A stretch of DNA of 64,000 nucleotides from Marinomonas shanghaiensis (GCF_003259175.1 NZ_QGOK01000003.1:186001-250000), one strand, 5' to 3'; numbered from the stretch's first letter, positions 1 through 9,195 are shown. The notes: generated by a model not told the origin, from the letters alone. Numbers and translations are program-made.

Positions 1-1
1 A

Positions 2-283
2 AAGGGTCTTTGGGTTGATCGTCGGACTATGTTGCTAACCGGTAATAATGTTAACCCTAGAGCCTGGGCGTTGGATTTGGAAAACGGCTTGTTGGTGGAA
101 GATCCGCAGCAGCATTTGTTGGCTAAGTTTACGGCGGAGTTTGATAATATTCATCAACATACTCAACGGATTGCGTCGTATCGTCAGTTGGAAACCATTC
201 ATGATTACCCTGACAAAATCCAAAGACTGTTGAAAAAAGTCATTCGCACACGGGCGGATCGATTGCTTAAGCGGATTTTGTAG
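2..283 (+). CDS. pssA: CDP-diacylglycerol-serine O-phosphatidyltransferase, C-terminal part (5' truncated by window)
   Basis: This is the last 93 codons of a gene entering from the left edge; the frame is open from base 2 with no start in the window. PssA makes phosphatidylserine from CDP-diacylglycerol and serine, the committed step to phosphatidylethanolamine. The visible tail contains LTGNNVNPRAW followed by LDLENGLL, then a basic end with RTRADRLLKRIL. This matches the C-terminal phospholipase-D-like half of the enterobacterial-type (PLD superfamily) PssA, where the equivalent is LTGNNLNPRAW. The second HxK motif lies upstream of the window or at its edge. The next pathway enzyme, Psd, is encoded separately at 25177-26037. 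Identification rests on this tail only. Confidence 0.88.
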   Translation, partial: KGLWVDRRTMLLTGNNVNPRAWALDLENGLLVEDPQQHLLAKFTAEFDNIHQHTQRIASYRQLETIHDYPDKIQRLLKKVIRTRADRLLKRIL

Positions 284-313
284 AAAAGATATTTCCGTGT
301 TGTTATGTCATAA

Positions 314-341
314 AAAAAGCGAATCAAACGATTCGCTTTTT
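314..341. terminator. Bidirectional rho-independent terminator between pssA and gbcA
   Basis: A 12-bp perfect stem (AAAAAGCGAATC, loop AAAC, GATTCGCTTTTT) lies between the convergent ends of pssA and gbcA. It has A and T tracts on both sides, so it can stop transcription in both directions. Confidence 0.85.
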
Positions 342-373
342 GCTTTTCTAGAGGGGCTAGAAAAAGGTTGGGG

Positions 374-1651
374 CTATTTGGCTTTTAGATTTTTCTGCAC
401 GGTTGATGAATACCAGTCCAAAAAGTTGATAACGCCAAATTCGTAGGTTTCTGAGTAAGGTCCTGGTTGATAGCCAATGGAGTTGATGCCGAGCTGGTTG
501 CGTTCGCCGAGGACTTTGTCTTGTTCGTTGGTGGCATCCCAGACCTTGCGTAGCGTGTCTGTGTCGTAATCGATACCTTCTACGGCGTCTTTGTGAACGA
601 ACCATTTGCTGGTGACTATGCTTTCTTGGGCGGAAATAGGCAGCACCCGGAAGACGATGAAGTGGTCGGATTGCATGTGGTTCCATGAGTTGGGTAAGTG
701 CAATATGCGCATGGAGCCCAGTTCACGGTTTTTAATGCGACCCAGTGGTAATGAGCAAGCGGAAGATCCGTCTATGGTCATGACTTTGGTGCCTTTTTTC
801 AGCGGCATGCGCACAATACGGTTACGCTGCACTGCTCCAAAGCTTTTATGCTTGTGTGGAATGCCTTCCGCATCCCATTGTGCGGCTTGAGCGTGGTAAT
901 GGTCGAGGAAGTCTTGCGGTGCTCGTGGGTCTTCGGTGTCGTCCCATTCTAATAATGTGTTGAGCAGTTCAGGGTGACTGCCTGCACAGTGATAACATTC
1001 GCGGTTGTTTTCCAATACCAGTTTCCAGTTGGCGCGTTCGTACATGGTCGATTCGACGGCCAGTTTGGTATTTTCTACGTCGTAGGGTTCCATGTATTCG
1101 TCGAGTGTTGCTAGGAAATCGTCAAAACCGTCATCGGGTGCGGTTTTGCCGAGACAGACAAAGATAAAACCTCCGCCTGTTTTGCAAAACGCCGATTTTA
1201 GGCCGTGCTGTTTCATGTCGAAGTTTTTATTCATTTCTGTGCCAGCAAACAGCAGGTTGCCTTTTAGGTCGTATGTCCACTGGTGGTAAGGGCAAACCAA
1301 ATTGGCGACTTTACCGCGGTGCTCTGTGCAAATAACCGAACCACGGTGACGACAGGTGTTATGAAAAGCATTCACCTTGCCTTCGGCGTCGCGCACAATC
1401 AAGACGGGGTTTTGACCAATTTCCACCGTAAAGTAATCGCCTTTTTTGGGGATTTCACTGGTCATACCGACAAAGAGCCATTCTTTTTGAAAGACTTCTT
1501 CCATGTCGATTCGGAACATGTGTGGGTCGTTATAAAGCGGCGCGTCTAAGGAGTAATTGCTCGCGCGTTTTTCTAGTAACTGTGTCATGGCAGTTTTCGC
1601 TTCTTCTAGAGAAGCATGGCGTACATTCAGTAGGTCGTGTTGTTGATTCAT
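374..1651 (-). CDS. gbcA: Glycine betaine demethylase, Rieske oxygenase subunit
   Basis: This 425-residue ring-hydroxylating-type oxygenase alpha subunit is inferred to demethylate glycine betaine oxidatively to dimethylglycine with release of formaldehyde. The Rieske [2Fe-2S] ligands are visible as C100-R-H102-R-G and C120-P-Y-H123. The mononuclear iron site follows the usual pattern around NNRECYHC with H221 and H226. The divergent neighbour at 1931 is a matching FAD/ferredoxin reductase, and an AraC regulator of the GbdR type follows it, which is the arrangement known from Pseudomonas gbc loci. A related Rieske enzyme acting on another quaternary amine (stachydrine or carnitine type) cannot be excluded, but the reductase and regulator context favours GbcA. 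The ATG at 1651 is chosen because the N-terminus resembles family members. Confidence 0.88.
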   Translation of the reverse strand: MNQQHDLLNVRHASLEEAKTAMTQLLEKRASNYSLDAPLYNDPHMFRIDMEEVFQKEWLFVGMTSEIPKKGDYFTVEIGQNPVLIVRDAEGKVNAFHNTCRHRGSVICTEHRGKVANLVCPYHQWTYDLKGNLLFAGTEMNKNFDMKQHGLKSAFCKTGGGFIFVCLGKTAPDDGFDDFLATLDEYMEPYDVENTKLAVESTMYERANWKLVLENNRECYHCAGSHPELLNTLLEWDDTEDPRAPQDFLDHYHAQAAQWDAEGIPHKHKSFGAVQRNRIVRMPLKKGTKVMTIDGSSACSLPLGRIKNRELGSMRILHLPNSWNHMQSDHFIVFRVLPISAQESIVTSKWFVHKDAVEGIDYDTDTLRKVWDATNEQDKVLGERNQLGINSIGYQPGPYSETYEFGVINFLDWYSSTVQKNLKAK

Positions 1652-1685
1652 CTTTCTGGGCCTTACATGACAAAAAGAGTGATGG

Positions 1686-1698
1686 ACTGTTTAACAGT
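1686..1698. promoter_or_regulatory. Short palindrome in the gbcA-gbcB divergent promoter region
   Basis: ACTGTT-T-AACAGT is a perfect 6-bp-arm palindrome 34 bp upstream of the gbcA start codon, within the 279-bp divergent gap (1652-1930). The gap must hold both gbc promoters. A role as a regulator site is inferred only; I cannot match it to a known GbdR site from memory. Confidence 0.3.
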
Positions 1699-1930
1699 GT
1701 CGTTTATTGTGAGGCTATATTGGCGCAATCAAGCGGGAAAGAAATGACCATTCACGACACGGGAAGATACCTAAATCGACTCGCAATCTCTTGTCCCTTC
1801 TGGCGTTGGCTGCCATGAGCAACTAATTGTCGCAGAGAGTTAACTTGCACGGCTCAACAGCATCCAAAATGGCTCGAAAAGGTGCAGTTCAATTATTTTA
1901 GGTACGCTACATTCATTAAGAGATTTCCAT

Positions 1931-3055
1931 ATGACTAACTCTACAAAGACGGTGAACGCCGATTATTTGGCACCAGTACATACTCAGACTTGGGTAAATG
2001 GACGACATAATGTTCGTTGTGTGAAAGTGATTCATGAAACATGGGATGTGAAAACCTTTTGTTTTATGGCACAGCAGCCCGTTATGTTCTTTTTTAAGCC
2101 TGGGCAATTTGTCACGTTAGAGTTGGACATCGAAGGTAAGCAGGTGATGCGCTCTTATACTATTTCGAGCGCGCCATCTGTGCCTTATAGCTTTTCGATT
2201 ACGGTAAAGCGGGTGCCTGGCGGTGAAGTATCGAATTGGCTGCATGACAATATGACAGTGGGTTCTGAGCTGGCGGTACATGGGCCTGTTGGGCAGTTTA
2301 ACTGTATCGATTTTCCAGCCGAGAAAGTATTACTGCTTTCTGGTGGTGTTGGGATTACTCCTGTTATGTCGATGGCGCGTTGGTGGTTTGATACGAATGC
2401 TGATGTAGACATTACCTTTATTCACAGCGCGCGTTCACCTCGGGATGTGATTTATTCTCGTGAGTTGGACCACATGGCGGCTCGATTGGATAATTTTGGT
2501 TTGTATTTGATTGTTGAGCGTATGGAAAATGGTTTGCCGTGGCAAGGTTATCGAGGCTATTTAGACGCGGCGAAGCTGGATATGATTTCCCCCGATTTTA
2601 TGGAGCGAGAGATTTATTGCTGTGGACCTGCGCCTTATATGAAAGCAGTGCGTGCGCTGCTTCAAGAGCGTGGTTTTGATATGTCGCATTACCATGAAGA
2701 ATCTTTTGGTGCGACACCCGCTGAGGTGGTGGAAGACGCCATTGAGCAAGCGGAAGTCGCACAGGCCGAAGCCGAAGCGATGAATCAAGCGGATTTATTG
2801 CGTGTTGAGTTTTCTGGGAGTGGTAAAAGTATTCAAGTGATCGCCGGAGAGACCTTGCATAATGCTGCGGCAAGGCTGGATCTTATGATACCCAAAGCAT
2901 GTGGTATGGGTATCTGTGGAACCTGTAAGGTGTTGGTCAAAGAAGGCGAGACCCAAATGGATCACAATGGTGGAATTACCGACGATGATGTTGAGGCGGG
3001 TTACGTGTTGTCTTGTTGTACTGTGCCTAAGTCGAATGTAGTCATCGAATACTGA
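1931..3055 (+). CDS. gbcB: Glycine betaine demethylase, NADH-dependent ferredoxin reductase subunit
   Basis: This 374-residue reductase passes electrons from NAD(P)H through FAD to an attached [2Fe-2S] plant-type ferredoxin and on to the Rieske oxygenase GbcA. An FAD-binding barrel carries RSYTISS at 74-80. An NAD-binding domain begins with GGVGITPVMSM (138-148). The C-terminal ferredoxin has C324-x4-C329-x2-C332-x29-C362. An acidic, alanine- and glutamate-rich linker (about residues 236-265) separates the NAD and ferredoxin parts. A weak AAGAGA ribosome site precedes the ATG. The gene is divergent from gbcA, so both are probably switched on together by the regulator encoded just downstream. 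Hybrid-cluster reductases (Hcr) have the same layout, but none of the Hcp partner genes are here. Confidence 0.86.
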   Translation: MTNSTKTVNADYLAPVHTQTWVNGRHNVRCVKVIHETWDVKTFCFMAQQPVMFFFKPGQFVTLELDIEGKQVMRSYTISSAPSVPYSFSITVKRVPGGEVSNWLHDNMTVGSELAVHGPVGQFNCIDFPAEKVLLLSGGVGITPVMSMARWWFDTNADVDITFIHSARSPRDVIYSRELDHMAARLDNFGLYLIVERMENGLPWQGYRGYLDAAKLDMISPDFMEREIYCCGPAPYMKAVRALLQERGFDMSHYHEESFGATPAEVVEDAIEQAEVAQAEAEAMNQADLLRVEFSGSGKSIQVIAGETLHNAAARLDLMIPKACGMGICGTCKVLVKEGETQMDHNGGITDDDVEAGYVLSCCTVPKSNVVIEY

Positions 3056-3325
3056 TTTTTTATTAAATAAGCGTTCAATAAAAGCGCAATGCTGGTCAAT
3101 TTTAGTGCGTGGTGCTATGTTCTATTGGTTGGTCTTTGTAGCGTCGGTGGGTAATGGTGTTTTTTCGTTTGATTGCCATTGCCCTCTAACCCTTATGATA
3201 CTTAGACTTTGTATCTCCTTAAAAATAATAAAAGCGCTTCTTGCCGTTATTTAGGAATGCTATCTGGAAATATGGTCTGGATTTTGCCTAGTGATATAAG
3301 GAAGCACATATATGAGGACATTGAT

Positions 3326-4432
3326 ATGGCAAATAACTCGACCCTAGCTTTTAGTGCAAGGGGCACGACAAGAGTAGGATTTTTACTGCTTGACCATTTT
3401 ACTATGATTGCGCTTGCTTCTTCGATTGAGCCTTTGCGAATGGCAAATCAGTTGTCAGCGGAAGAGCTGTATAGTTGGAGTTTGATTTCTGAAAATGGGC
3501 AATCTGTAACGGCCAGTGACGGCTTGAGTTTGACGCCAGATCTGTCCATGGAAGACAGTGCTGAGTTTGATTTGATTATTGTGGCGGGTGGGATCGACAT
3601 TACTCGAGCTTTCACTGCGAAACAGGTATCGTGGTTGGTAAAGCAATCTCGCAAAGGCGTTCAGCTAGGCGGTATTTGCACAGGGGCTTATGTACTGGCT
3701 TATGCGGGTCTTTTAAATGGCTATCAGTGCAGTGTGCATTGGGAATGTTTAACGGCCCTACAGGAAACCTTTCCCAAGGTGAACTGCAACAACAAGCTGT
3801 TTTCTATTGATAAAGATCGTCTGACCTCTTCTGGTGGCAGTGCGCCGATGGACATGTTTTTAAACATGATGACCAAGCAGCATGGCCCCAAATTATCGAA
3901 TGCCATTTCTGATATGTTTATCTGCGATCGTATCCGCAGTGAATCCGATCAACAGCGCATGCCAATGCGTCAATTTAATAGCGTCGGCATGTGCACACCG
4001 AAATTGGTGGATGTGATTGAGCTGATGGAAAACAACTTAGAAGAACCCATAGAACTGGATGAATTAGCCACTTTTGTGGATGTGTCACGTCGTCAAATTG
4101 AGCGAATGTTCCATCGTCATTTGGATTGTTCGCCCTCTCGTTATTACTTGCGTTTAAGGCTCGAAAGGGCGCGTAAACTGCTGAAGCAATCCAATATGTC
4201 GATTGTGGAAATTTCCATGGCCTGTGGCTTTATCTCGACACCACATTTTAGCCGTTGTTATCGTAAACACATCGGCGTGTCGCCTCGCGATGAGCGAAAA
4301 ATTGCTTGGAAGGGTGACGTAGCTGAATTACCGAATGAGCCAAAAAACAACACCATCATGTACATTGCCCATGCTCATGATGCGTTAAATCATTCACACA
4401 GCGAACCCAGCTATGGGTCAGTTGCGGTGTAG
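3326..4432 (+). CDS. gbdR: GlxA-type AraC-family regulator of glycine betaine catabolism
   Basis: The protein has an N-terminal DJ-1/PfpI (amidase-like) domain at about residues 14-190, with GGICTGAY holding the nucleophile-position C118. A C-terminal AraC/XylS double helix-turn-helix follows (about 243-325, DELATFVDVSRRQIERMF then IVEISMACGF). This is the architecture of GbdR, which activates gbcAB and other betaine/dimethylglycine genes in Pseudomonas. I use the ATG at 3326, not the earlier in-frame codon at 3209. It has GAGGA 7 nt upstream, the next residues start the conserved fold, and the resulting 368 residues match the expected GbdR size. Its position beside gbcB supports the role. 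The 270-bp gap before it presumably carries its own promoter. A paralogous regulator (ArgR, CdhR or SouR type) remains possible. Confidence 0.8.
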   Translation: MANNSTLAFSARGTTRVGFLLLDHFTMIALASSIEPLRMANQLSAEELYSWSLISENGQSVTASDGLSLTPDLSMEDSAEFDLIIVAGGIDITRAFTAKQVSWLVKQSRKGVQLGGICTGAYVLAYAGLLNGYQCSVHWECLTALQETFPKVNCNNKLFSIDKDRLTSSGGSAPMDMFLNMMTKQHGPKLSNAISDMFICDRIRSESDQQRMPMRQFNSVGMCTPKLVDVIELMENNLEEPIELDELATFVDVSRRQIERMFHRHLDCSPSRYYLRLRLERARKLLKQSNMSIVEISMACGFISTPHFSRCYRKHIGVSPRDERKIAWKGDVAELPNEPKNNTIMYIAHAHDALNHSHSEPSYGSVAV

Positions 4433-4454
4433 GTTAGTGCTTTAATGTACCAAT

Positions 4455-4483
4455 AAGGAGCCCTTTGAAAGGCTCCTTTTTTT
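4455..4483. terminator. Rho-independent terminator after gbdR
   Basis: AAGGAGCC / GGCTCCTT stem with a CTTTGAAA loop, followed by a run of T. It lies between the convergent ends of gbdR and the GT39 gene. Confidence 0.85.
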
Positions 4484-4497
4484 GGGCAAGTGTATGT

Positions 4498-5928
4498 CTA
4501 TGGCTTGCTTTTGCAATAGATAAGACTCTCTTTTCCAATGTGGCTTCTTTCTTCACAGGACCAGTTTGCATAGACGGTGTGGTCTTTGTTTGATTGCACG
4601 ATGAAGAACGCCTTGTGCTGTGATGGCAGCCAAGAATCTAAGTCTGTAGAGCGCTGTTTGGCTTTTCCAGCTGAATAGTATTGAGCCGAGAAAGGGCGTT
4701 TGTGTAGGTAAAATAAATCGCTCTGGGCGGCTTCAGGTTGTTGTTTCCAGTTTGCCATTATTTTGTCTTCGGAACGTTTTTCTACCCAATCAAAATGCAG
4801 CGCACTGATGAGAATAATCAGTAAAATAGGGGTTATAAATCCTATTTTGTAAAGCCACTTCGCGAGCGGCTTTTGGTGGTGCAAATGCACCACTAATAGC
4901 GCGGTTGCTGGCAAAGCTGGCATAACATAGCTGGCTAAGATGTTGCCCGAGAAACTGAATAGAATCATTGGAGATAGCATCCACAACAGTAAGAAGCTAC
5001 CAAAACCATCGGGGCTTTCTTCCACGTCTTTGGCGTCTTTGATCGAGCGAATCCACTGCCAAATAACCAAAGGGCTCCATGGCAGCATGGAAATGAAAGC
5101 GTATACCCAAATTGTACCGCGTGTTCTTTCGTGTGCGCTGCCATAAAGGTCGCCTTGCCAGCCGCTGACGATGAAGCGTTTAACATGCTCGCCAATGATG
5201 AAATAGTCTAAAAAGCCCGGTGTTTTGTATTCTGCAATAAGGTACCAAGGCACGGAAATGAGCAAAAAGAGCAGGGTGCCAATGCCCCAAGGCAAGGTGC
5301 GCCATAGTTTTTTCCAACGTGCATTGGGAAATAGCCATACGCTTAGGCTGATGCCAATTAATACCAGCGCCAATGGGCCTTTTGATAGCATGCCTAAGGC
5401 CAGACCGATAAAGAATAAATAACCCCAGATCTTGCCTCTGTTGTTCCATGCTTGCCAGAAGCTGACCATGCTTAGGGCGATCGAAAAAGTCAGAGCGGTA
5501 TCTGTCATGACCGCGCCACTTAAGACAATGAATGAGACGGTCGAAGCCAAGATACTTGCACTAAAAATACCCATGGCGGTGGATTGAAAATGGTCTTTGC
5601 CAAGTTTATACACTAAGCCAATAACCCCCATTCCAACGAGTAGGTGTGGGACACGTGCCGCAAATTCATTTATGCCAAATAAGCTGAAACCTAAACTGCT
5701 GAGCCAAGTGAAAAGAGGGGGTTTTCCCCAAAAGGGCACGTCGTAGTCAAACATGGGCGTGATCCAATTACCCGTTTCGAACATGATACGCGCCATTTCA
5801 CCATAGCGTGCTTCTGTAGTGTCCATTAATGGATACAGTGCAAGCGACAGCAAGCGCAGAGCCATTGTGCTGATCAGCAAGATAAGCAGCATTTTGGCAG
5901 AAGGGCGAGAGAGCATTGGCTTTTGCAT
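4498..5928 (-). CDS. ArnT-like glycosyltransferase, GT39/GT83 family, integral membrane
   Basis: This 476-residue polytopic membrane protein belongs to the dolichyl/undecaprenyl-phosphate sugar transferase group that includes ArnT (lipid A aminoarabinose transferase). The first periplasmic loop has the family signature MDTTEARYGEMAR, with the putative catalytic D36 followed by E39, R41 and Y42. W-G-K69-P-P then occupies the position of the conserved lysine/proline pair. About ten further hydrophobic segments follow, with a soluble C-terminal tail. Its start overlaps the stop of the upstream GT2 gene by one base (TAATG), so the two are co-translated. No arnA, arnB or arnD-like genes are nearby, so the transferred sugar and its acceptor are unknown and naming it ArnT would go too far. 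It probably acts in the inner membrane facing the periplasm. Confidence 0.8.
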   Translation of the reverse strand: MQKPMLSRPSAKMLLILLISTMALRLLSLALYPLMDTTEARYGEMARIMFETGNWITPMFDYDVPFWGKPPLFTWLSSLGFSLFGINEFAARVPHLLVGMGVIGLVYKLGKDHFQSTAMGIFSASILASTVSFIVLSGAVMTDTALTFSIALSMVSFWQAWNNRGKIWGYLFFIGLALGMLSKGPLALVLIGISLSVWLFPNARWKKLWRTLPWGIGTLLFLLISVPWYLIAEYKTPGFLDYFIIGEHVKRFIVSGWQGDLYGSAHERTRGTIWVYAFISMLPWSPLVIWQWIRSIKDAKDVEESPDGFGSFLLLWMLSPMILFSFSGNILASYVMPALPATALLVVHLHHQKPLAKWLYKIGFITPILLIILISALHFDWVEKRSEDKIMANWKQQPEAAQSDLFYLHKRPFSAQYYSAGKAKQRSTDLDSWLPSQHKAFFIVQSNKDHTVYANWSCEERSHIGKESLIYCKSKP

Positions 5929-6953
5929 TATTCAGCGTCCACAGAGTGAAGAGTTGGTTTGGTTAGGGTGTTTTCCATCAGTACATACAAGGGACGTTGT
6001 TTGGATTCAATGAACAATCGGCCAACGTATTCACCCAGTACTCCGATGGATAAAAGTTGAATGCCACCCAAAAATAACACGATAAGAATGGTTGATGGAT
6101 AACCTGCTACAGGGTCGCCCCAGACGAGGGTTTTGGTAAGAATAATCAGCGTCATTATAAAGGCGATGGCCGACGTTGTTAGGCCTGCCATAGTGGCCCA
6201 GCGTAAGGGTTTGGTGCTAAACGAGGTGATGCCTTCTAGCGCTAAATGGATAAGTTTTGGGTAATTCCATTTGGTGTTGCCTGCTAAGCGAGGATCGCGG
6301 TCAAAGGTGAGTATTTTGCGAGTAAAACCAGGCCAAGCCAGCAACCCTTTCATAAAGCGCGTTCTTTCAGGCAGGGTATTGATGACTTGCACGACTTTTT
6401 GATCCATAAGGCGAAAATCACCGACGTTTTCAGTGATTGGGTGATCGCTTATTTTTGACATAAAACGATAGAAGCAATGAGCCGTGGTGCGTTTAACCCA
6501 GCTTTCACCGTGACGTTCACGGCGTTGCATTTCGACCACTTGGGCGCCATCTTGCCAGGCTTTTACCATTTCCGGAATGTATTCTGGTGGGTCTTGTAAA
6601 TCGGCATCTAATAAAATGACGGCGCGGCCTTCTGCGATTTTCATGCCGGCACTCATCGCCGCTTCTTTGCCAAAATTGCGGCTTAGGCGTAAGCTGCGAA
6701 CTTGATGTAAAGGATGCTTTAACTGGCTTACCAATGCCCAGCTGGCGTCGGTGCTACCGTCGTCAACATAGACGATTTCACAAGGCTGCTTAAGCAAAGA
6801 AAGGGCATCACAGACACGTTGGTGGCACACTGCCAAAACATCGGCTTCGTTTAGAAAGGGAATAATCACGGACACGAAAGGCTGGGCTTTGACTTTGGGT
6901 TCTTTTGCGGCCTGTTTAACGTTTGCATATTGTCTGTATTGGATGGCTTTCAT
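5928..6953 (-). CDS. Polyprenyl-phosphate glycosyltransferase, GT2 family (ArnC/GtrB/DPM1-like)
   Basis: This 341-residue protein probably transfers a nucleotide-activated sugar to undecaprenyl phosphate on the cytoplasmic face, making the donor used by the downstream ArnT-like enzyme. The GT-A fold shows SVIIPFLNEA near residue 28, VDDGSTD (D64, D65) and the metal-binding D116-A-D118-LQDPPEY. Two C-terminal membrane helices lie at about 250-273 and 287-310, as in GtrB and ArnC. The first gene of a two-gene operon, it is divergent from a two-component system with a 169-bp shared upstream region (6954-7122). A GtrA-like partner is encoded nearby at 10228-10662. Which sugar is used cannot be told from the sequence. 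Confidence 0.85.
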   Translation of the reverse strand: MKAIQYRQYANVKQAAKEPKVKAQPFVSVIIPFLNEADVLAVCHQRVCDALSLLKQPCEIVYVDDGSTDASWALVSQLKHPLHQVRSLRLSRNFGKEAAMSAGMKIAEGRAVILLDADLQDPPEYIPEMVKAWQDGAQVVEMQRRERHGESWVKRTTAHCFYRFMSKISDHPITENVGDFRLMDQKVVQVINTLPERTRFMKGLLAWPGFTRKILTFDRDPRLAGNTKWNYPKLIHLALEGITSFSTKPLRWATMAGLTTSAIAFIMTLIILTKTLVWGDPVAGYPSTILIVLFLGGIQLLSIGVLGEYVGRLFIESKQRPLYVLMENTLTKPTLHSVDAE

Positions 6954-7122
6954 GGCGGTTCTCCTGCTCAGGAAAAGGTTCTTGAGCTCATCCTACTCAC
7001 TGTCTTGTCGCAAAAAGGTGATTCACTTTTTTTTCATGCTTTTATGTGACAATAGGTCTTTATTAGGCCACTCTTTTTTTATCGGCATTGTGGATTGTTG
7101 AGATTTGACTGTTGAGATAACT

Positions 7123-7803
7123 ATGAAATTACTGTTAGTGGAAGACCATAAAGACATTGCGGGCGTTATTTTTGATTATTTTGAAATTAAAAACTACGTG
7201 TTGGATTATGCGGGTAATGGCCTGCAAGGGTATGAGTTGGCCAAAACCGAACATTATGATGCGATTATTTTAGACGTAATGTTGCCTAAAATGGATGGTT
7301 TAAGCGTCTGCAAATCGTTGCGTGAAGCGGGCATTGATACGCCGATCCTGATGTTAACGGCTCGTGATACCAAAGACGATATTCTGTCTGGCTTTGAACA
7401 TTTAGCCGATGATTATTTGGTAAAACCATTTGATTTGGAAATTCTTGACTCTCGGTTGCAAGCTTTGGTGAGACGACGCAAGGGCAGTCTGGCGAATCGA
7501 ATGTTAACCTATGGGCATTTATCCTTGGATATGAATACTCGGGTCTTGCAGCGTGAGGGTGGTCGTTATGCGCTCAACCCTTCACAATACACGATTTTAA
7601 AATGCTTGATTCAAAAAGCGCCCGATGTGGTGTCTAAAGATGAAATATGTGATGCCTTGTGGGGCGATGAAGAACCAGACAGCAAGGTGTTGCGCAGCCA
7701 TATTTATCAATTGCGAAGCTTAATAGACCGTCCGTTTGAGCATGCGTATTTAAGAACTGTGTCGAAAGTAGGCTATCGCCTAGTTGCCGAAGGTGACGAA
7801 TGA
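7123..7803 (+). CDS. OmpR-family response regulator
   Basis: A receiver domain (VEDH at the acidic pocket, phospho-acceptor D51 in ILDVMLP, switch T79, K101 in LVKPFD) is followed by a winged-helix DNA-binding domain ending in LRTVSKVGYRL. I choose the ATG at 7123, giving 226 residues and the usual MKLLLVED opening, over an in-frame TTG at 7105. The stop overlaps the start of the next gene, a histidine kinase (ATGA), so they are translationally coupled. The gene diverges from the GT2-GT39 operon and is the obvious candidate regulator of it, in the way ColR, PmrA and PhoP control lipid A modification genes. This is inference from position only; I see no recognisable operator of those families. 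Confidence 0.88.
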   Translation: MKLLLVEDHKDIAGVIFDYFEIKNYVLDYAGNGLQGYELAKTEHYDAIILDVMLPKMDGLSVCKSLREAGIDTPILMLTARDTKDDILSGFEHLADDYLVKPFDLEILDSRLQALVRRRKGSLANRMLTYGHLSLDMNTRVLQREGGRYALNPSQYTILKCLIQKAPDVVSKDEICDALWGDEEPDSKVLRSHIYQLRSLIDRPFEHAYLRTVSKVGYRLVAEGDE

Positions 7804-9065
7804 AACCCATTAAAACCGCGAAACAGTTAACCTTCACGTATTTTTCGATTGTGGCGTTCGCTATTATTGCGTTTCACTTTTCTATGTTTACCTCGATGAT
7901 TGAAAATATCGAGATGATTTATGCTGAAAATCGCATGCTCAAGGACAGAAATACCGCGGTGTCTTTGTTGAACGGCACTGAGCAGACGCATGTGTCTGTT
8001 CCCCCTTTTTCTGAAGTCTATGTGGGGAAAGAAAACTTACCCGCTTGGGTGGTATTAAATCCAAGCATGACAAATGATAAACCCTACGAGTTAGACGAAG
8101 GATCTGATACAACGCTGGAAATTTTTTCAATGCGTTCTCAGGTGGCTATAAATGGTGAGTTAAAAGATATTTATGTCATTCACTATGATGAGATTTATGA
8201 AATTTCTGAAGAGCAAATGTTTGAAACGCAAAGTACGCAGTTGATGTTGTCTTTGTTATTGCTGGTGGTGAGCTTGTGGGTGGTGATGAGAATCTCGGAT
8301 CGTTTAACTCAGCCTCTTGCTCAGTTGTCTAAAAGCCTTGGTGAAAAAACACCCGCGAATTTGTCGGCCATCGAGTTGCCGGAAGGTGCTGCGACAAGAG
8401 AGATTCGTCATTTGGTGGATCGGTTAAACAGTTACCAAGATCAAATCAAAGATCTGATTGAGCGTGAGAGAGCCTTTAATCGCTATGCAAGTCATGAATT
8501 GCGTACGCCTCTTATGGTGATGAAAGGTGCTACTACTTTGTTGGGTAAATCTGATTCTAAAGTGTTTTTAGAGCGGCAACGTGTGCGCATGGTGCAAGCA
8601 TGTCAGGAGATGGAAGATTATATCACCACACTCTTGTCTCTGACTCGAGATGAAGATTTAGACGCTGTTGCATCGCGTGTTGTGCAATCCACTGAATTTG
8701 AAGGGATTCGTCAAATGCATTTGGGCTACCTAGCAGACAAATTGGTAACGGTTGATATCATTGAAACAGGTCAAGTGGTCACCAAGTTGCCGATTCCAAC
8801 CTTGCATATTTTAGTGGGGAATTTGTTAAAAAATGCCATGGCTTGTACTGAAGAGGGTCATGTGAATATTTTAGTAGCGGATAATGAAATTGCCATTGTG
8901 GACACGGGCTGTGGTTTAAGTGGTAAGCCGGGTGGGGAAAGTTACGGTTTAGGTCTCATGATAGTGCGAGATATATGCGCTAAGTATCATTGCTCGTTTT
9001 CATTAACGGACAACGTCGGAGCGGCGGGCTGTACGGCAAAAGTGGTTTTTCCGGTGTCATTATGA
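7800..9065 (+). CDS. Sensor histidine kinase partner of the upstream response regulator
   Basis: This 421-residue membrane sensor has one transmembrane helix near residues 12-30 and a periplasmic sensor region of about 115 residues that contains several acidic stretches (for example YELDEGSD). A second helix at about 146-164 is followed by a HAMP-like linker. The HisKA domain has H232 in ASHELRTPL, and the HATPase domain shows an N box (NLLKNAM), IVDTGCGL and GLGLMIVRDI. The short C-terminal HATPase resembles ColS-type and Vibrio-type kinases that respond to metals or cationic peptides, but the signal cannot be assigned. It overlaps the response regulator gene by four bases. Confidence 0.88.
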   Translation: MKPIKTAKQLTFTYFSIVAFAIIAFHFSMFTSMIENIEMIYAENRMLKDRNTAVSLLNGTEQTHVSVPPFSEVYVGKENLPAWVVLNPSMTNDKPYELDEGSDTTLEIFSMRSQVAINGELKDIYVIHYDEIYEISEEQMFETQSTQLMLSLLLLVVSLWVVMRISDRLTQPLAQLSKSLGEKTPANLSAIELPEGAATREIRHLVDRLNSYQDQIKDLIERERAFNRYASHELRTPLMVMKGATTLLGKSDSKVFLERQRVRMVQACQEMEDYITTLLSLTRDEDLDAVASRVVQSTEFEGIRQMHLGYLADKLVTVDIIETGQVVTKLPIPTLHILVGNLLKNAMACTEEGHVNILVADNEIAIVDTGCGLSGKPGGESYGLGLMIVRDICAKYHCSFSLTDNVGAAGCTAKVVFPVSL

Positions 9066-9195
9066 GGATGCTGTGTCACTTTGATGTTCTATCTAAAAAA
9101 TCGATATTTTGAAACCAATATCAGCATAAAACAATCAACTTGGTAGATGATACTATAGCTGTATTCGTTACATTATTGCTTGATGGAGAAATAAC

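Noticed and set aside
4498..6953. Assignment as arnT-arnC for aminoarabinose addition
   Set aside because: The other arn genes are absent, so only family-level names are justified.
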